Source: Plectonema radiosum NIES-515 (GTDB lineage Bacteria; Cyanobacteriota; Cyanobacteriia; Cyanobacteriales; Nostocaceae). From it: DNA of 39,737 nucleotides. A program made the translations under genes and the position numbers. The notes beneath the pieces were generated by a model. The model did no database searches. It was not told the origin of the DNA and saw only the letters and a program-made list of their open reading frames with translations. The stretch spans positions 1 through 39,737 of the forward strand of contig NZ_JAOWRF010000252.1 of NCBI RefSeq assembly GCF_025753815.1, in the 5' to 3' direction. This document shows positions 16,067 through 24,744 of the stretch, piece by piece; positions within the stretch are counted from its first letter, which is position 1, and every line of letters starts with the position of its first letter.

Positions 16067-16297
16067 ATGGAACTGACAACTGATAACGTAGAGACAGTCT
16101 TGGATGAATTACGCCCATACCTGATGTCTGATGGCGGCAACGTGGAGCTCGTAGAACTCGATGGTCCTGTTGTCAAGCTGCGACTACAAGGTGCTTGTGG
16201 TTCTTGCCCAAGCTCTACAATGACATTGAGAATGGGTATTGAGCGCCGTCTGCGTGAAATGATTCCAGAAATTGCCGAAGTGGAGCAAGTAATGTAA
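16067..16297 (+). CDS. NifU C-terminal-domain (Nfu-type) Fe-S scaffold protein
   Basis: A 76-residue Nfu/NifU-C protein. Seen: [20 protein letters not shown] (13-32), [20 protein letters not shown] (35-54) with the cluster-binding C44-x2-C47, and [19 protein letters not shown] at the end. Nfu domains carry a 4Fe-4S or 2Fe-2S cluster bridging two subunits and hand it to apoproteins; cyanobacterial and plastid relatives serve photosystem I assembly. Complete. Monocistronic, with a strong GTAGAGACG hairpin just downstream. Confidence 0.95.
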   Translation: MELTTDNVETVLDELRPYLMSDGGNVELVELDGPVVKLRLQGACGSCPSSTMTLRMGIERRLREMIPEIAEVEQVM

Positions 16298-16312
16298 AAG
16301 TTAGGAGGAGCG

Positions 16313-16342
16313 GTAGAGACGTTCCACACCGAACGTCTCTAC
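16313..16342 (+). terminator. 12-bp stem-loop after the Nfu-type gene (possible terminator)
   Basis: GTAGAGACGTTC and GAACGTCTCTAC form a perfect 12-bp stem with a 6-nt loop, 15 nt past the stop. It belongs to the recurrent palindrome family and lacks a T-run, so termination is only possible. Confidence 0.4.
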
Positions 16343-16403
16343 GAGGAGTTATGAGTTTTGACTTAACTCCTAACTCCTAACTCTTAACTCCTAACTATAT
16401 CCT

Positions 16404-18638
16404 ATGTCTCAACCCCTTTACGTCGCCTTTATCTGGCATCAACATCAGCCGCTGTACAAATCTCCTAACAGCGGCGTTTCTGTGAAAAGTAGTCAGGATT
16501 ACCGCCTACCTTGGGTGCGTTTGCATGGCACTAAGGATTATCTCGATCTGGTGCTACTTTTAGAAAGGTATCCTAAGTTACACCAAACGGTGAATTTAGT
16601 TCCTTCGCTGATATTGCAATTAGAAGATTACATTGCTGGCACTGCCTTTGATCCTTACTTAGAAGCGAGTCTGACACCCGTTGAACAACTGACGACTCAA
16701 CAGCGGCAATTTATTATCGAACATTTTTTTGATGCTAATCGCCACAATTTGATTGATCCGCATCCTCGGTATGCTCAGTTGTATCAGCAAAAACAGGAGC
16801 TTTCGGCAGATTGGTGTTTAGCAAATTGGCAATTGTCAGATTACGGCGATTTGCTGGCTTGGCATAACTTAGCGTGGATTGATCCGCTGTTTTGGGACGA
16901 TCCAGAAATTGCCACTTGGTTAAAGCAGGGTAAGGATTTTAGTTTAAGCGATCGCCAACGCATTTACTCTAAACAGCGCCAAATCCTCAGCCAAATAATA
17001 CCACAACACCGCAAAATGCAAGACGCGGGGCAATTGGAAGTAACCACCACACCTTACACTCACCCGATTTTGCCTCTACTTGCTGATACCAACTCCGGAC
17101 GGGTTGCAGTGCCAAATATGACATTGCCCCAAAGCCGCTTTCAATGGGCAGAAGATATTCCTCGCCACTTACGGAAATCGTGGGATTTATATCAAGACCG
17201 CTTTGGACAAGAACCGCGTGGATTGTGGCCCTCAGAACAGTCAGTCAGTCCGGCGATACTTCCAGATATTATTAAACAAGGATTTAAGTGGATTTGCTCA
17301 GATGAAGCCGTCTTAGGGTGGACAAAAAAACACTTCTTCCACCGTGATGGAGCGGGGAACGTGTTGGAACCAGAGTTACTTTACCGACCGTATCGTTTAG
17401 AAACTGCCGCTGGTGATTTGGCGATCGTCTTTCGCGACCACAGATTATCAGACTTGATCGGCTTTACCTACGGGGCAATGCCGCCAAAACAAGCCGCTGC
17501 CGACTTAGTGGGACATTTACAGGCGATCGCTAAAATGCAAAAAGACAGCCAAAGCGAACAACCTTGGTTAGTTACCATCGCTCTAGACGGCGAAAATTGC
17601 TGGGAATTTTATCCCCAAGATGGCAAACCCTTTTTAGAAGCCTTATATCAAACTTTAAGTAACGAACCAAATCTTAAACTCGTTACCGTCTCCGAATTTA
17701 TCGAACAGTTTCCCCCCACAGCAACCATTCCCGGAAATCAACTACATAGCGGTTCTTGGGTAGATGGCAGCTTCACCACCTGGATCGGCGATAGAGCCAA
17801 AAATCGCGCTTGGGACTACCTCACACATGCTAGGCTTACCCTTGCCAATCATCCAGAAGCCACTGAAGAAAACAATCCCGAAGCTTGGGAAGCTTTATAT
17901 GCCGCCGAAGGTTCCGACTGGTTTTGGTGGTTTGGTGAGGGGCATTCCTCAAATCAAGATGCCATCTTTGACCAGTTGTTCCGCGAACACTTGTATGGAA
18001 TTTACAAAGCATTAAATGAACCTATACCCTCTTATTTAAAAAAAGAAGTAGAAACGCACACAGCAAAGACAGATCGTCGCCCACAAAGCTTTATTCATCC
18101 AGTAATTGACGGCAAAGGCGATGAACAAGACTGGGACAAAGCCGGACGCATAGAAATCGGCGGAGCGCGGGGGACAATGCATAATAGCAGCCTCATCCAG
18201 CGACTTTGGTATGGAGTGGATCACCTGAATTTCTATTTACGGGTGGATTTAAAAAGTGGTGTCGCACCAGGGCAAGATTTGCCACCAGAGTTGAATTTGC
18301 TTTGGTATTACCCTGATAAAACAATGCACAACAGCCCGATTCCTTTGGCGGATGTGCCGGATGCAGCACCAGTTAATTATCATTTCCATCATCATTTGGC
18401 AATTAATTTGCTGACGCAATCGATTCAGTTTCGCGAAGCTGGGGACAATTATCAATGGCTTCCCCGTTTCAGTCGCGCTCAAGCAGCTTTAGATACTTGT
18501 TTAGAAGTGGCGGTACCGTGGGCAGATTTGCAAGTCCCACCAGATTATCCCGTGCGCTTGATTTTGGTGCTTTCAGATGAAGGGCGTTTTTGCGACTATT
18601 TGCCGGAAAATGCTTTAATCCCGATTGAAGTACCTTAG
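16404..18638 (+). CDS. Glycoside hydrolase family 57 protein
   Basis: A 744-residue GH57 enzyme (alpha-amylase/amylopullulanase-type alpha-glucan hydrolases or transferases). Seen: conserved region 1 AFIWHQHQPLYK (9-20), nucleophile region RGLWPSEQSVSP with E278, FRDHRLSDLIGF with candidate acid/base D345, and IALDGENCWEFY (region 5). After about residue 560 a beta-rich C-terminal domain (HPVIDGKGDEQDWDKAG onward) looks like a carbohydrate-binding or DUF-type sandwich. No signal peptide: the product is probably cytoplasmic and works on glycogen or maltodextrin, the usual setting in cyanobacteria. Start ATG 16404 is 14 nt after a repeat of CTCCTAACT. Stand-alone. Confidence 0.9.
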   Translation: MSQPLYVAFIWHQHQPLYKSPNSGVSVKSSQDYRLPWVRLHGTKDYLDLVLLLERYPKLHQTVNLVPSLILQLEDYIAGTAFDPYLEASLTPVEQLTTQQRQFIIEHFFDANRHNLIDPHPRYAQLYQQKQELSADWCLANWQLSDYGDLLAWHNLAWIDPLFWDDPEIATWLKQGKDFSLSDRQRIYSKQRQILSQIIPQHRKMQDAGQLEVTTTPYTHPILPLLADTNSGRVAVPNMTLPQSRFQWAEDIPRHLRKSWDLYQDRFGQEPRGLWPSEQSVSPAILPDIIKQGFKWICSDEAVLGWTKKHFFHRDGAGNVLEPELLYRPYRLETAAGDLAIVFRDHRLSDLIGFTYGAMPPKQAAADLVGHLQAIAKMQKDSQSEQPWLVTIALDGENCWEFYPQDGKPFLEALYQTLSNEPNLKLVTVSEFIEQFPPTATIPGNQLHSGSWVDGSFTTWIGDRAKNRAWDYLTHARLTLANHPEATEENNPEAWEALYAAEGSDWFWWFGEGHSSNQDAIFDQLFREHLYGIYKALNEPIPSYLKKEVETHTAKTDRRPQSFIHPVIDGKGDEQDWDKAGRIEIGGARGTMHNSSLIQRLWYGVDHLNFYLRVDLKSGVAPGQDLPPELNLLWYYPDKTMHNSPIPLADVPDAAPVNYHFHHHLAINLLTQSIQFREAGDNYQWLPRFSRAQAALDTCLEVAVPWADLQVPPDYPVRLILVLSDEGRFCDYLPENALIPIEVP

Positions 18639-19116
18639 GGGGAAGGGGAAAGGGGACTCATGGGAAAGGGACTCATGGAAAAGCGAAGACTAAAACTGCA
18701 TATCAATTGAGATTCGTAGTAGGCACTGAAGTGCCTAAGATAAGCGCTCTTTGCGCTTACTACGAACCTCTATCAAAGCGGTAAAAATTATCGAGTTAGA
18801 GGCAGACAAAGAAAGTTCTTTATTTCTTTCCCCTTTCCCCCCTCAATAAAGTGCCCAATCCATCCGGAAAATTAGCGAAACCTGGGAGAATTTTGGTTTC
18901 AATTGCGTGAAAGGTCAGGATGGTAGCAAATAAAGGCAGGAATGAGCGCAAAAACTCTCTGCAACTCTTATTGCTTGGCGCACTTGGCGTACTTGGCGGT
19001 TCGTTTTATCGATCAGGAGTGCGTAAGTCCTAAAACGGTAATGCTACTGGCGTAAAAGAATCTTTATGGTTAAATTAAAGACATTTAGCATTTAAGCAAA
19101 ACCCCCCTATAGCCTG
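18639..19116. other. 478-bp gene-free spacer
   Basis: It holds GGGACTCATGG repeats (18653-18680), a REPIN (18716-18763), and 18973-19010 with CTTGGCG repeats ending in GGTTCGTT, the inverse of 6896-6946. No open frame worth reporting. Confidence 0.6.
18716..18763. repeat. REPIN-like double hairpin 1
   Basis: GTAGT at the left foot, hairpin AGGCACT-GA-AGTGCCT, spacer AAGAT, hairpin AAGCGC-TCTTT-GCGCTT, ACTAC at the right foot. The outer feet pair further as TTCGTAGTA/TACTACGAA (18713-18766), so the whole folds as a three-way junction. Confidence 0.75.
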
Positions 19117-20202
19117 ATGAATAGCTTTCCTCCGAAAACATCAAACTTTCATGCGGATATTTTAAAGCAGACTCAGCTTGGTAAACTGTGTGGTCAAGCG
19201 CAGTTATTTCGCGATCGCTATGCAATATTGAAAATATTGGGCAGAGGTGGTTTTGGCATCACGTTTCTCGCCAAAAATATGATTCTACCGGGAAATCCTC
19301 TGTGTGTGATTAAACAGCTTTGTCCCAAGGTAAGTAGTCCGAAAAATTGGCAACGAGCGTGCGATCGCTTTGAAAAAGAAGCAAAAACCTTAGGTCAGCT
19401 TGGTAGTCATTCTCAGATTCCCATGCTTTTAGACTACTTTCAAGCAAATGGAGAATTTTATTTAGTTCAAGAATACGTACACGGTTCTACTTTGGCACGG
19501 GAAATCAAACGAACCGGTCTCAAAAGCGAAGCCGCAGTTAAACAGTTTTTGCACGAATTCCTGCCAGTATTGCAATACGTTCATAAACATCATGTAATTC
19601 ATCGCGATATCAAGCCCCAGAACTTGCTACGCTCTGAAGATGATGGACGGGTGGTTTTAATTGATTTTGGCGCAGTTAAAGAGAAATTAGTCGAAACTAG
19701 TGACAGCGAAGAATATAAAAATGCCTCAACAAATTTTGTCGGGACTATGGGATTTGCCCCACCAGAACAGTTTTCCCTACGTCCAGTTTATGCTAGTGAT
19801 ATTTACGCAGTCGGAGTGACTTGTCTTTATCTGCTAACTGGCAAAGCACCTTTTGAATTTGAGTATGACTCGAATACCGGCGATATATGTTGGCAAAAAC
19901 ATGTAGATGTCAGTGACCATTTTGCTCAAGTTTTAGGCAAAATGGTGAAGGTGTCGTTATCAGATCGTTTTCAGACAACTAATGATGTTATGTATTCCTT
20001 AGGTTTGGAAAGCTATTTACCGACTTTGATGAATTGTTTAACTACCCAACCCAAGGGAGGTAAAAGTAGTGGAAACGCAGAATACTCTGATTACCTGTCA
20101 CCTGTAGCACGCACAGCTAGCGCTATTCGCGAATGGAAAGCAAAGCTTAATGCCAAAAATCATCCGAAATTTAATCGTTGCTTACCTGAAGTATCTAATT
20201 AA
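19117..20202 (+). CDS. Soluble Hanks-type Ser/Thr protein kinase
   Basis: A 361-residue kinase. Seen: a short N-terminal extension, glycine loop [10 protein letters not shown] (41-50), VAIK-type lysine K66 in CVIKQL, catalytic loop HRDIKPQN (D164), DFG at 183-185, and APPEQF in the activation segment. All catalytic residues are present. The last 60 residues are low in structure and no transmembrane segment is seen, unlike the other four kinases in the window. Substrates unknown. Upstream is repeat DNA; downstream is a response-regulator remnant, which may once have been a functional neighbour. Confidence 0.92.
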   Translation: MNSFPPKTSNFHADILKQTQLGKLCGQAQLFRDRYAILKILGRGGFGITFLAKNMILPGNPLCVIKQLCPKVSSPKNWQRACDRFEKEAKTLGQLGSHSQIPMLLDYFQANGEFYLVQEYVHGSTLAREIKRTGLKSEAAVKQFLHEFLPVLQYVHKHHVIHRDIKPQNLLRSEDDGRVVLIDFGAVKEKLVETSDSEEYKNASTNFVGTMGFAPPEQFSLRPVYASDIYAVGVTCLYLLTGKAPFEFEYDSNTGDICWQKHVDVSDHFAQVLGKMVKVSLSDRFQTTNDVMYSLGLESYLPTLMNCLTTQPKGGKSSGNAEYSDYLSPVARTASAIREWKAKLNAKNHPKFNRCLPEVSN

Positions 20203-20296
20203 TCAGAAAAATTAAAACAGATTTTTCATATATTTGTCGATGCGATCGCCACATGTAATGGTCGTTACATAAAGCAGATATAAAATTTTATTACAT

Positions 20297-20681
20297 AAAG
20301 ATTAGAGAAATCACAGGTGAACACGGTAACATCTGTAGATGAAGCCATTAGACAACCTATTTGAAAAATAATGTAGAGAGGTTAAATTTAACGTCTATAC
20401 AAGGGTTCGGGCAACGCATAATTAATTTCTGGAGACGTCTATTGAAGCCATAGAAGAATCAAAGCCAGATGTTTTAATCAGCAACATCTGTATCCAAGGC
20501 AAAGATGGTTATTCGCTGATTTGCTCTATCAGACTCAAAGAAGCTTATTTCGGAGGATTTCTTCCTGCCCTTGCATAACCCGTGTGGTTATGCATATCCG
20601 CAACCGCGTACTAAAGCTTTTGAAGCTGGGTTTCAGCAACTTATTTTTAACCCTTTTGACCCTGATAAACTAGTTGCATAA
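20297..20681 (+). pseudogene. Response-regulator receiver remnant, broken by a MITE and a frameshift
   Basis: Before the MITE the frame reads RLEKSQVNTVTSVDEAI; after it, EAIEESKPDVLISNICIQGK, then DGYSLICSIRLKEAYFGGF and LPALA. Another frame continues YPQPRTKAFEAGFQQLIF then NPFDPDKLVA and a stop. This is the CheY-like receiver pattern (PDVLISDI..., KPFDPDKL), with the usual phospho-Asp and KPF Lys positions now Asn. The N-terminal part is missing. A 91-bp MITE sits inside (20350-20440), and a perfect 9-bp inverted repeat TGCATAACC-CGTGT-GGTTATGCA (20572-20594) marks the frameshift site. Confidence 0.75.
20350..20440 (+). mobile_element. MITE family A, copy A4 (91 bp)
   Basis: Ends AGAC and GTCT, with ATT on both sides (20347-20349, 20441-20443). 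Removing the element plus one ATT restores GAT GAA GCC ATT GAA GCC ATA, a smooth receiver-domain reading frame. Confidence 0.85.
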
Positions 20682-21075
20682 GTGGCAAAACTTACACGAT
20701 TACGCTATTTTTCTGCTAACAAACAAACATTTTTACTCAATTGCGTGTCAGTAATAGAAACTTATAAAAAAGTTTCCATTAATACTAACAAGATTGTTAA
20801 TTGCCAATGTATAAACTAATGAGCACAAAATTATTCATCAGAAACTTTTTTTTGTTCAGATTATTGTATAATCGGGAGAATAATAAATCATCCGGCTCTC
20901 TTGGTTTTCCGGAGTCTTGGAAAACTAACTATTAATTGCAAACGTATACTAATAAGTAATTCCCCACTCCCCAAAACCTGTGTTGTCTACCAAAAGTACA
21001 CGAGAGCCAATTTTATTAAGGGAAAATTTGGGGCAAACTTAGCATCATTTGTCACGCAGTCGCACCCATCAGATC
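20682..21075. other. AT-rich spacer upstream of the kinase-WD40 gene
   Basis: No credible gene: a 73-codon open frame here overlaps the kinase start and has an uninformative translation. A TATAAT at 20867-20872 is a possible -10 box about 200 bp before the start codon, with no clear -35. Confidence 0.5.
20867..20872 (+). promoter_or_regulatory. Candidate -10 box (TATAAT)
   Basis: A perfect -10 hexamer in AT-rich DNA, followed by a leader of about 200 nt to the kinase-WD40 gene. No good -35 is seen at 16-18 bp, so it would be a weak or activator-dependent promoter. Confidence 0.3.
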
Positions 21076-23115
21076 ATGATCTGCTGCATAAATCCCGATT
21101 GCCCAAATCCCCTAAATCTTGAAGGAAAGAAGTTTTGTCAAACATGCAGCACCCCTCTCGTGCCACTGTTGCGAAATCGTTTCCGTGTAATTCGAGTACT
21201 TTCAGATGAGGGTGGATTCGGCAGAACCTATCTATCAGAAGATATCGATAAACTTAACGAACGCTGCGTCATCAAGCAATTAGCACCAAAATTCCAAGGC
21301 AGTTGGGCGCAAAAAAAAGCAATGGAGTTGTTTCAAGCAGAAGCTAAACGACTGCAAGAGCTCGGAGAACATCCGCAAATTCCGACTTTATTAGCTTATT
21401 TTGAGCAAGACGGCTGTCTATATTTGGTGCAGCAGTTTATCGATGGACACAATTTATTAAAAGAGTTGCAGTTACGAAAGGGTTATAACTATCAGGAAAT
21501 TAAACAAATTTTGATAGACTTATTATCAACCTTAAAGTTTATCCACGATCGCGGAGTCATTCACCGAGATATCAAACCCGAAAATATTATCCGATGTCAA
21601 AGTGACGGGCGATTAAATTTGATAGATTTTGGCTCTTCAAAACAGTTAACAGCAAGAGTCCAAAATAAAATTGGTACTTCAATTGGTTCACATGGCTACT
21701 CCCCGATTGAACAAATCAGAGATGGAAAAGCTTATCCATCTAGTGATTTGTTTGGTTTGGGTGCTACTTGCTTTCATCTGCTAACGGGAATTTCTCCTTT
21801 TCAGTTGTGGATGGAATATGGGTATGGCTGGGTTACAGATTGGCGGCAATATTTAAAAAGTCCGATTAGTAATGAATTGGATTGGATTCTCGACAAGCTG
21901 TTAAAAAAAGAGGTCCAGCAGCGCTATCAATCAGTTGATGAAGTTCTCAGAGATTTCACAGAAAAACAGTTACTGCAAGTACCAGCCGCAAATCGGTACT
22001 CGGCTGTCGAACCACCACCAACTCAAACACCATCTTTACCAAAACAATATGTAGTATTAAGAAATTTATTTTTGACAGGTGGTGTAATTCTGTTGTTGGG
22101 GTTAGGCGATGTTTGGTATAAGCAATCTCGCCGTTTAGAAAGCAGTTTATCGTCTAGTTTGAATCAACGGAACATTAATCCTGATAGTAGAGAAGCGATT
22201 TTAAGACATCCTTCACCAATTGGCTTCGGGAACTTTTCTAATTCCGAAACACTCAATGGTTTTCATAACTCAGTTTTATCTGTCGCCATCAGTCCAGATG
22301 GTAACACTATTGCCAGTAATAGCGATCGCGCTATCAAAGTACGGAATCTGGCAACTGGAGAGGAAATTTATACACTGATTGGACATTCCAACAGAGTTAA
22401 TGTCCTCGCTATTAGCCCAGACGGACAAAAACTGGTTAGTGGTAGTGAGGACAATACGATCAAAGTATGGAATCTCAATACCGGCAGAAAAATTCGCACT
22501 CTTGTAGGGCATTCTGACTCAGTTCATGCCCTTGCCATCACCACCGACGGCAAGACTCTTGTTGATGGTAGTGATGACAATACTATCAAAGTGTGGAATC
22601 TCGATACAGGACGACAAATTCGCACACTCAAAGGGCATTCATTCTGGGTTCGGTCTGTCGCCATCAGCCCAAATGGTAAGATTCTTGCCAGTGGTAGTTT
22701 TGACAACACCATCAAACTCTGGCATCTGGAAACAGGTGAGGAAATTCGCACCCTCATAGGGCATTCCCAAACCGTGACATCCGTCGCCATCAGCCCTGAT
22801 GGTAAGATGCTTGCCAGTGGCAGTTTTGACCAAACGATCAAATTGTGGAATCTCGATACCGGAAAGCAAATCCGCACCATGAAAGGGCATTCCAAAACAG
22901 TCACATCCCTCGCTTTTAGTGCCGATGGCAAAACCCTTGTTAGTGGCAGTTTTGACCAAACGATCAAATTGTGGAATCTCGATACCGGAAAGCAAATCCG
23001 CACCATGAAAGGGCATTCCAAAAGTGTGACATCCCTTGCCCTGAGTCCTGATGGCAAGACCCTCGTCAGCGGTAGTGAGGACAACACTATCAAGATTTGG
23101 CGAGTGTCTAAGTGA
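21076..23115 (+). CDS. Cys-motif Ser/Thr kinase with transmembrane segment and seven WD40 repeats
   Basis: About 679 residues from ATG 21076; an in-frame TTG at 21049 is less likely because the paralogue at 26861 starts at the same point. Order: N-terminal cysteine motif C3, C4, C9, C21, C24 (zinc-ribbon-like); kinase domain (about 35-300) with SDEGGFGRTY, K67, HRDIKPEN and IDFGSSK; one transmembrane helix LFLTGGVILLLGLGDVW; then seven WD repeats of 42 residues to the C-terminus, a full propeller. Topology would place the kinase in the cytoplasm and the propeller outside. Repeats 5 and 6 share about 82 identical bases. A Cys motif ahead of a kinase domain is known from cyanobacterial SpkB. 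A sensing role is inferred. Confidence 0.93.
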   Translation: MICCINPDCPNPLNLEGKKFCQTCSTPLVPLLRNRFRVIRVLSDEGGFGRTYLSEDIDKLNERCVIKQLAPKFQGSWAQKKAMELFQAEAKRLQELGEHPQIPTLLAYFEQDGCLYLVQQFIDGHNLLKELQLRKGYNYQEIKQILIDLLSTLKFIHDRGVIHRDIKPENIIRCQSDGRLNLIDFGSSKQLTARVQNKIGTSIGSHGYSPIEQIRDGKAYPSSDLFGLGATCFHLLTGISPFQLWMEYGYGWVTDWRQYLKSPISNELDWILDKLLKKEVQQRYQSVDEVLRDFTEKQLLQVPAANRYSAVEPPPTQTPSLPKQYVVLRNLFLTGGVILLLGLGDVWYKQSRRLESSLSSSLNQRNINPDSREAILRHPSPIGFGNFSNSETLNGFHNSVLSVAISPDGNTIASNSDRAIKVRNLATGEEIYTLIGHSNRVNVLAISPDGQKLVSGSEDNTIKVWNLNTGRKIRTLVGHSDSVHALAITTDGKTLVDGSDDNTIKVWNLDTGRQIRTLKGHSFWVRSVAISPNGKILASGSFDNTIKLWHLETGEEIRTLIGHSQTVTSVAISPDGKMLASGSFDQTIKLWNLDTGKQIRTMKGHSKTVTSLAFSADGKTLVSGSFDQTIKLWNLDTGKQIRTMKGHSKSVTSLALSPDGKTLVSGSEDNTIKIWRVSK

Positions 23116-23311
23116 ACTACCACATACTTACCGCGTAGCGGTAAGTGTCGGCTTCCCAATTCAACGGGAACAACGACAAGAACACATTCGTTCTATTGGT
23201 CTTACATTCCCTCCTCTTGTCAGGAGTCCTGGTTCCCAAGACCCAAATCTTTTTCTTGCAACATTTACCGTTTAGCTTGGGGGAGCGCTTATGGCATTTA
23301 TGGTGAGCCAC
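23116..23311 (-). mobile_element. Probable IS200/IS605-type (TnpB) right-end remnant
   Basis: On the minus strand the sequence GTTGAATTGGGAAGCC followed by hairpin ACTTACCGC-TAC-GCGGTAAGT (23126-23146) resembles the 3' ends of cyanobacterial tnpB genes and their guide-RNA scaffolds. The minus-strand frame includes LGTRTPDKRRE but no intact transposase. It is directly downstream of the kinase-WD40 stop codon. Recognition rests on pattern memory only. Confidence 0.4.
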
Positions 23312-23710
23312 TTGGTGGTGTCAGTTTCTCTAGAGTCAAAGTGGCGAACCCGAAGGGTCAAGATGTCTCCATTAAATCATAAATTTGCTCGTTTCCTCAT
23401 CCATCCTCTGACTGCACTACTAGCGCTTGAAGAGTCAGACTGTTTGGGGATGGAATCGTCATCTGACTCGTCTTTCATCTTGCCGCTAAATCTACATTCG
23501 CATGGCGGGGGACTTCAACTATGCCAAATGTCAATGCCTAATTTTGAGCAATTAGTCGAAAAAAGATAACAAAATATGGCAGAAAATTTGGAATGCGATC
23601 GCTTTAATGAGTAGATAAAGGTATTTCCATAACACCTCAAATGCTGACTTTTGTCTGAAGAGCGCAGCATTGGGGTTGTTTAACTGCGGAATCTGTAAGG
23701 TTTGTAAACC
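23312..23710. other. Spacer with degraded coding-like sequence
   Basis: Short open frames occur on both strands (plus strand: AYGIYGEPLGGVSFSRVKV; minus strand: HANVDLAAR), but none is long or recognisable. It may be eroded transposon DNA continuing from the remnant at 23116-23311. Confidence 0.4.
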
Positions 23711-24742
23711 ATGACTGACTTCAAAATTAAATTTTTCACTGGTGCAGCGATCGCGCTTTTGGGATTTGGTTCCATTTTATATTGGGAATTTCCCTTGGCT
23801 GCATCTGGTGCTTCCTCTAGTCCCAATCAGTCTTCAAAGACACTTGGGGAAACCTTTTTGCCCAATTTGACTTTAAAAGGACATTCCGATTCAATTTGGG
23901 CTGTCACTATTAGCCCTGATGGGAAAATGCTTGCTAGTGTTAGTACTGACAAGACCATCAAATTGTGGAATTTGGCGACAGGAGAGGAACTCCGTACCCT
24001 CAAAGGGCATTCTGACTGGGTTAATTCCGTCGCTTTCAGTCCCGATGGCAAAACTCTTGCCAGTGGTAGTAGTGACAAGACTGTCAAACTGTGGGATTTG
24101 GCTACAGGACTTGAAATCCGCACTCTCAGTGGACATTCAGTTTCAGTTCAGGCGATCGCCTTCAGCCCAGATGGTCAAAGTTTAGTTAGTGGTAGTTGGG
24201 ACCAGACTATCAAACTGTGGAATGTCGCTACTGGAGAGGTTATCCGCACCTTGAAAGCGAATTGTGATGTAGTTACATCTGTCGCTATCAGTCCTGACGG
24301 CAAAACTCTTGCCAGTGGTAATAATTTTGACAGTACCATCAAACTGTGGAATTTGACAACAGGGAAAGAAATCCGCTCTTTAAAAGGGCATGATGCCGCT
24401 GTTAATTCTGTCGCTTTCAGTCCCGATGGCAAAACTCTTGCCAGTGGCAGTTGGGACGACACTATCAAACTATGGAAATTACCTACAGGAGAAGAAATCC
24501 GCACCCTGACAGGACATACCAATAAAGTTTGGTCTGTTGCCTTTAGCCCCGATAGCAAAACTTTAGCCAGTGCTAGTTGGGACGACACGATCAAATTGTG
24601 GAATCTAACTACCGGAGAGGAAATCAGCACCCTCAAAGGGCATGTCAACAGAGTTTGGTCTGTGGTTTTCAGTCCCGATGGACAAACTCTTGCCACTGGT
24701 AGTAAGGACAAAACTATCAAGATTTGGCGGATGCCTCAATAA
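23711..24742 (+). CDS. Membrane-anchored WD40 propeller protein without kinase
   Basis: 343 residues: an N-terminal hydrophobic anchor or signal (FTGAAIALLGFGSILYW, about 9-25), a Ser-rich linker, then seven WD repeats of about 42 residues (GHSDSIWAVTISPDG to KTIKIWRMPQ), one complete propeller. It equals the TM-plus-propeller half of the neighbouring kinase-WD40 proteins with the kinase missing. Propellers usually serve as protein-binding platforms; here probably on the outer face of the membrane. It meets the PPC gene tail to tail with a 2-bp gap. It could compete with, or partner, the kinase propellers (inference). Confidence 0.9.
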   Translation: MTDFKIKFFTGAAIALLGFGSILYWEFPLAASGASSSPNQSSKTLGETFLPNLTLKGHSDSIWAVTISPDGKMLASVSTDKTIKLWNLATGEELRTLKGHSDWVNSVAFSPDGKTLASGSSDKTVKLWDLATGLEIRTLSGHSVSVQAIAFSPDGQSLVSGSWDQTIKLWNVATGEVIRTLKANCDVVTSVAISPDGKTLASGNNFDSTIKLWNLTTGKEIRSLKGHDAAVNSVAFSPDGKTLASGSWDDTIKLWKLPTGEEIRTLTGHTNKVWSVAFSPDSKTLASASWDDTIKLWNLTTGEEISTLKGHVNRVWSVVFSPDGQTLATGSKDKTIKIWRMPQ

Positions 24743-24744
24743 AA

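Noticed and set aside
22524-23159. A 211-codon minus-strand ORF and similar ones antisense to the WD40 regions.
   Set aside because: Periodic antisense shadows of the 126-bp WD repeat; sequence simply mirrors the blades.
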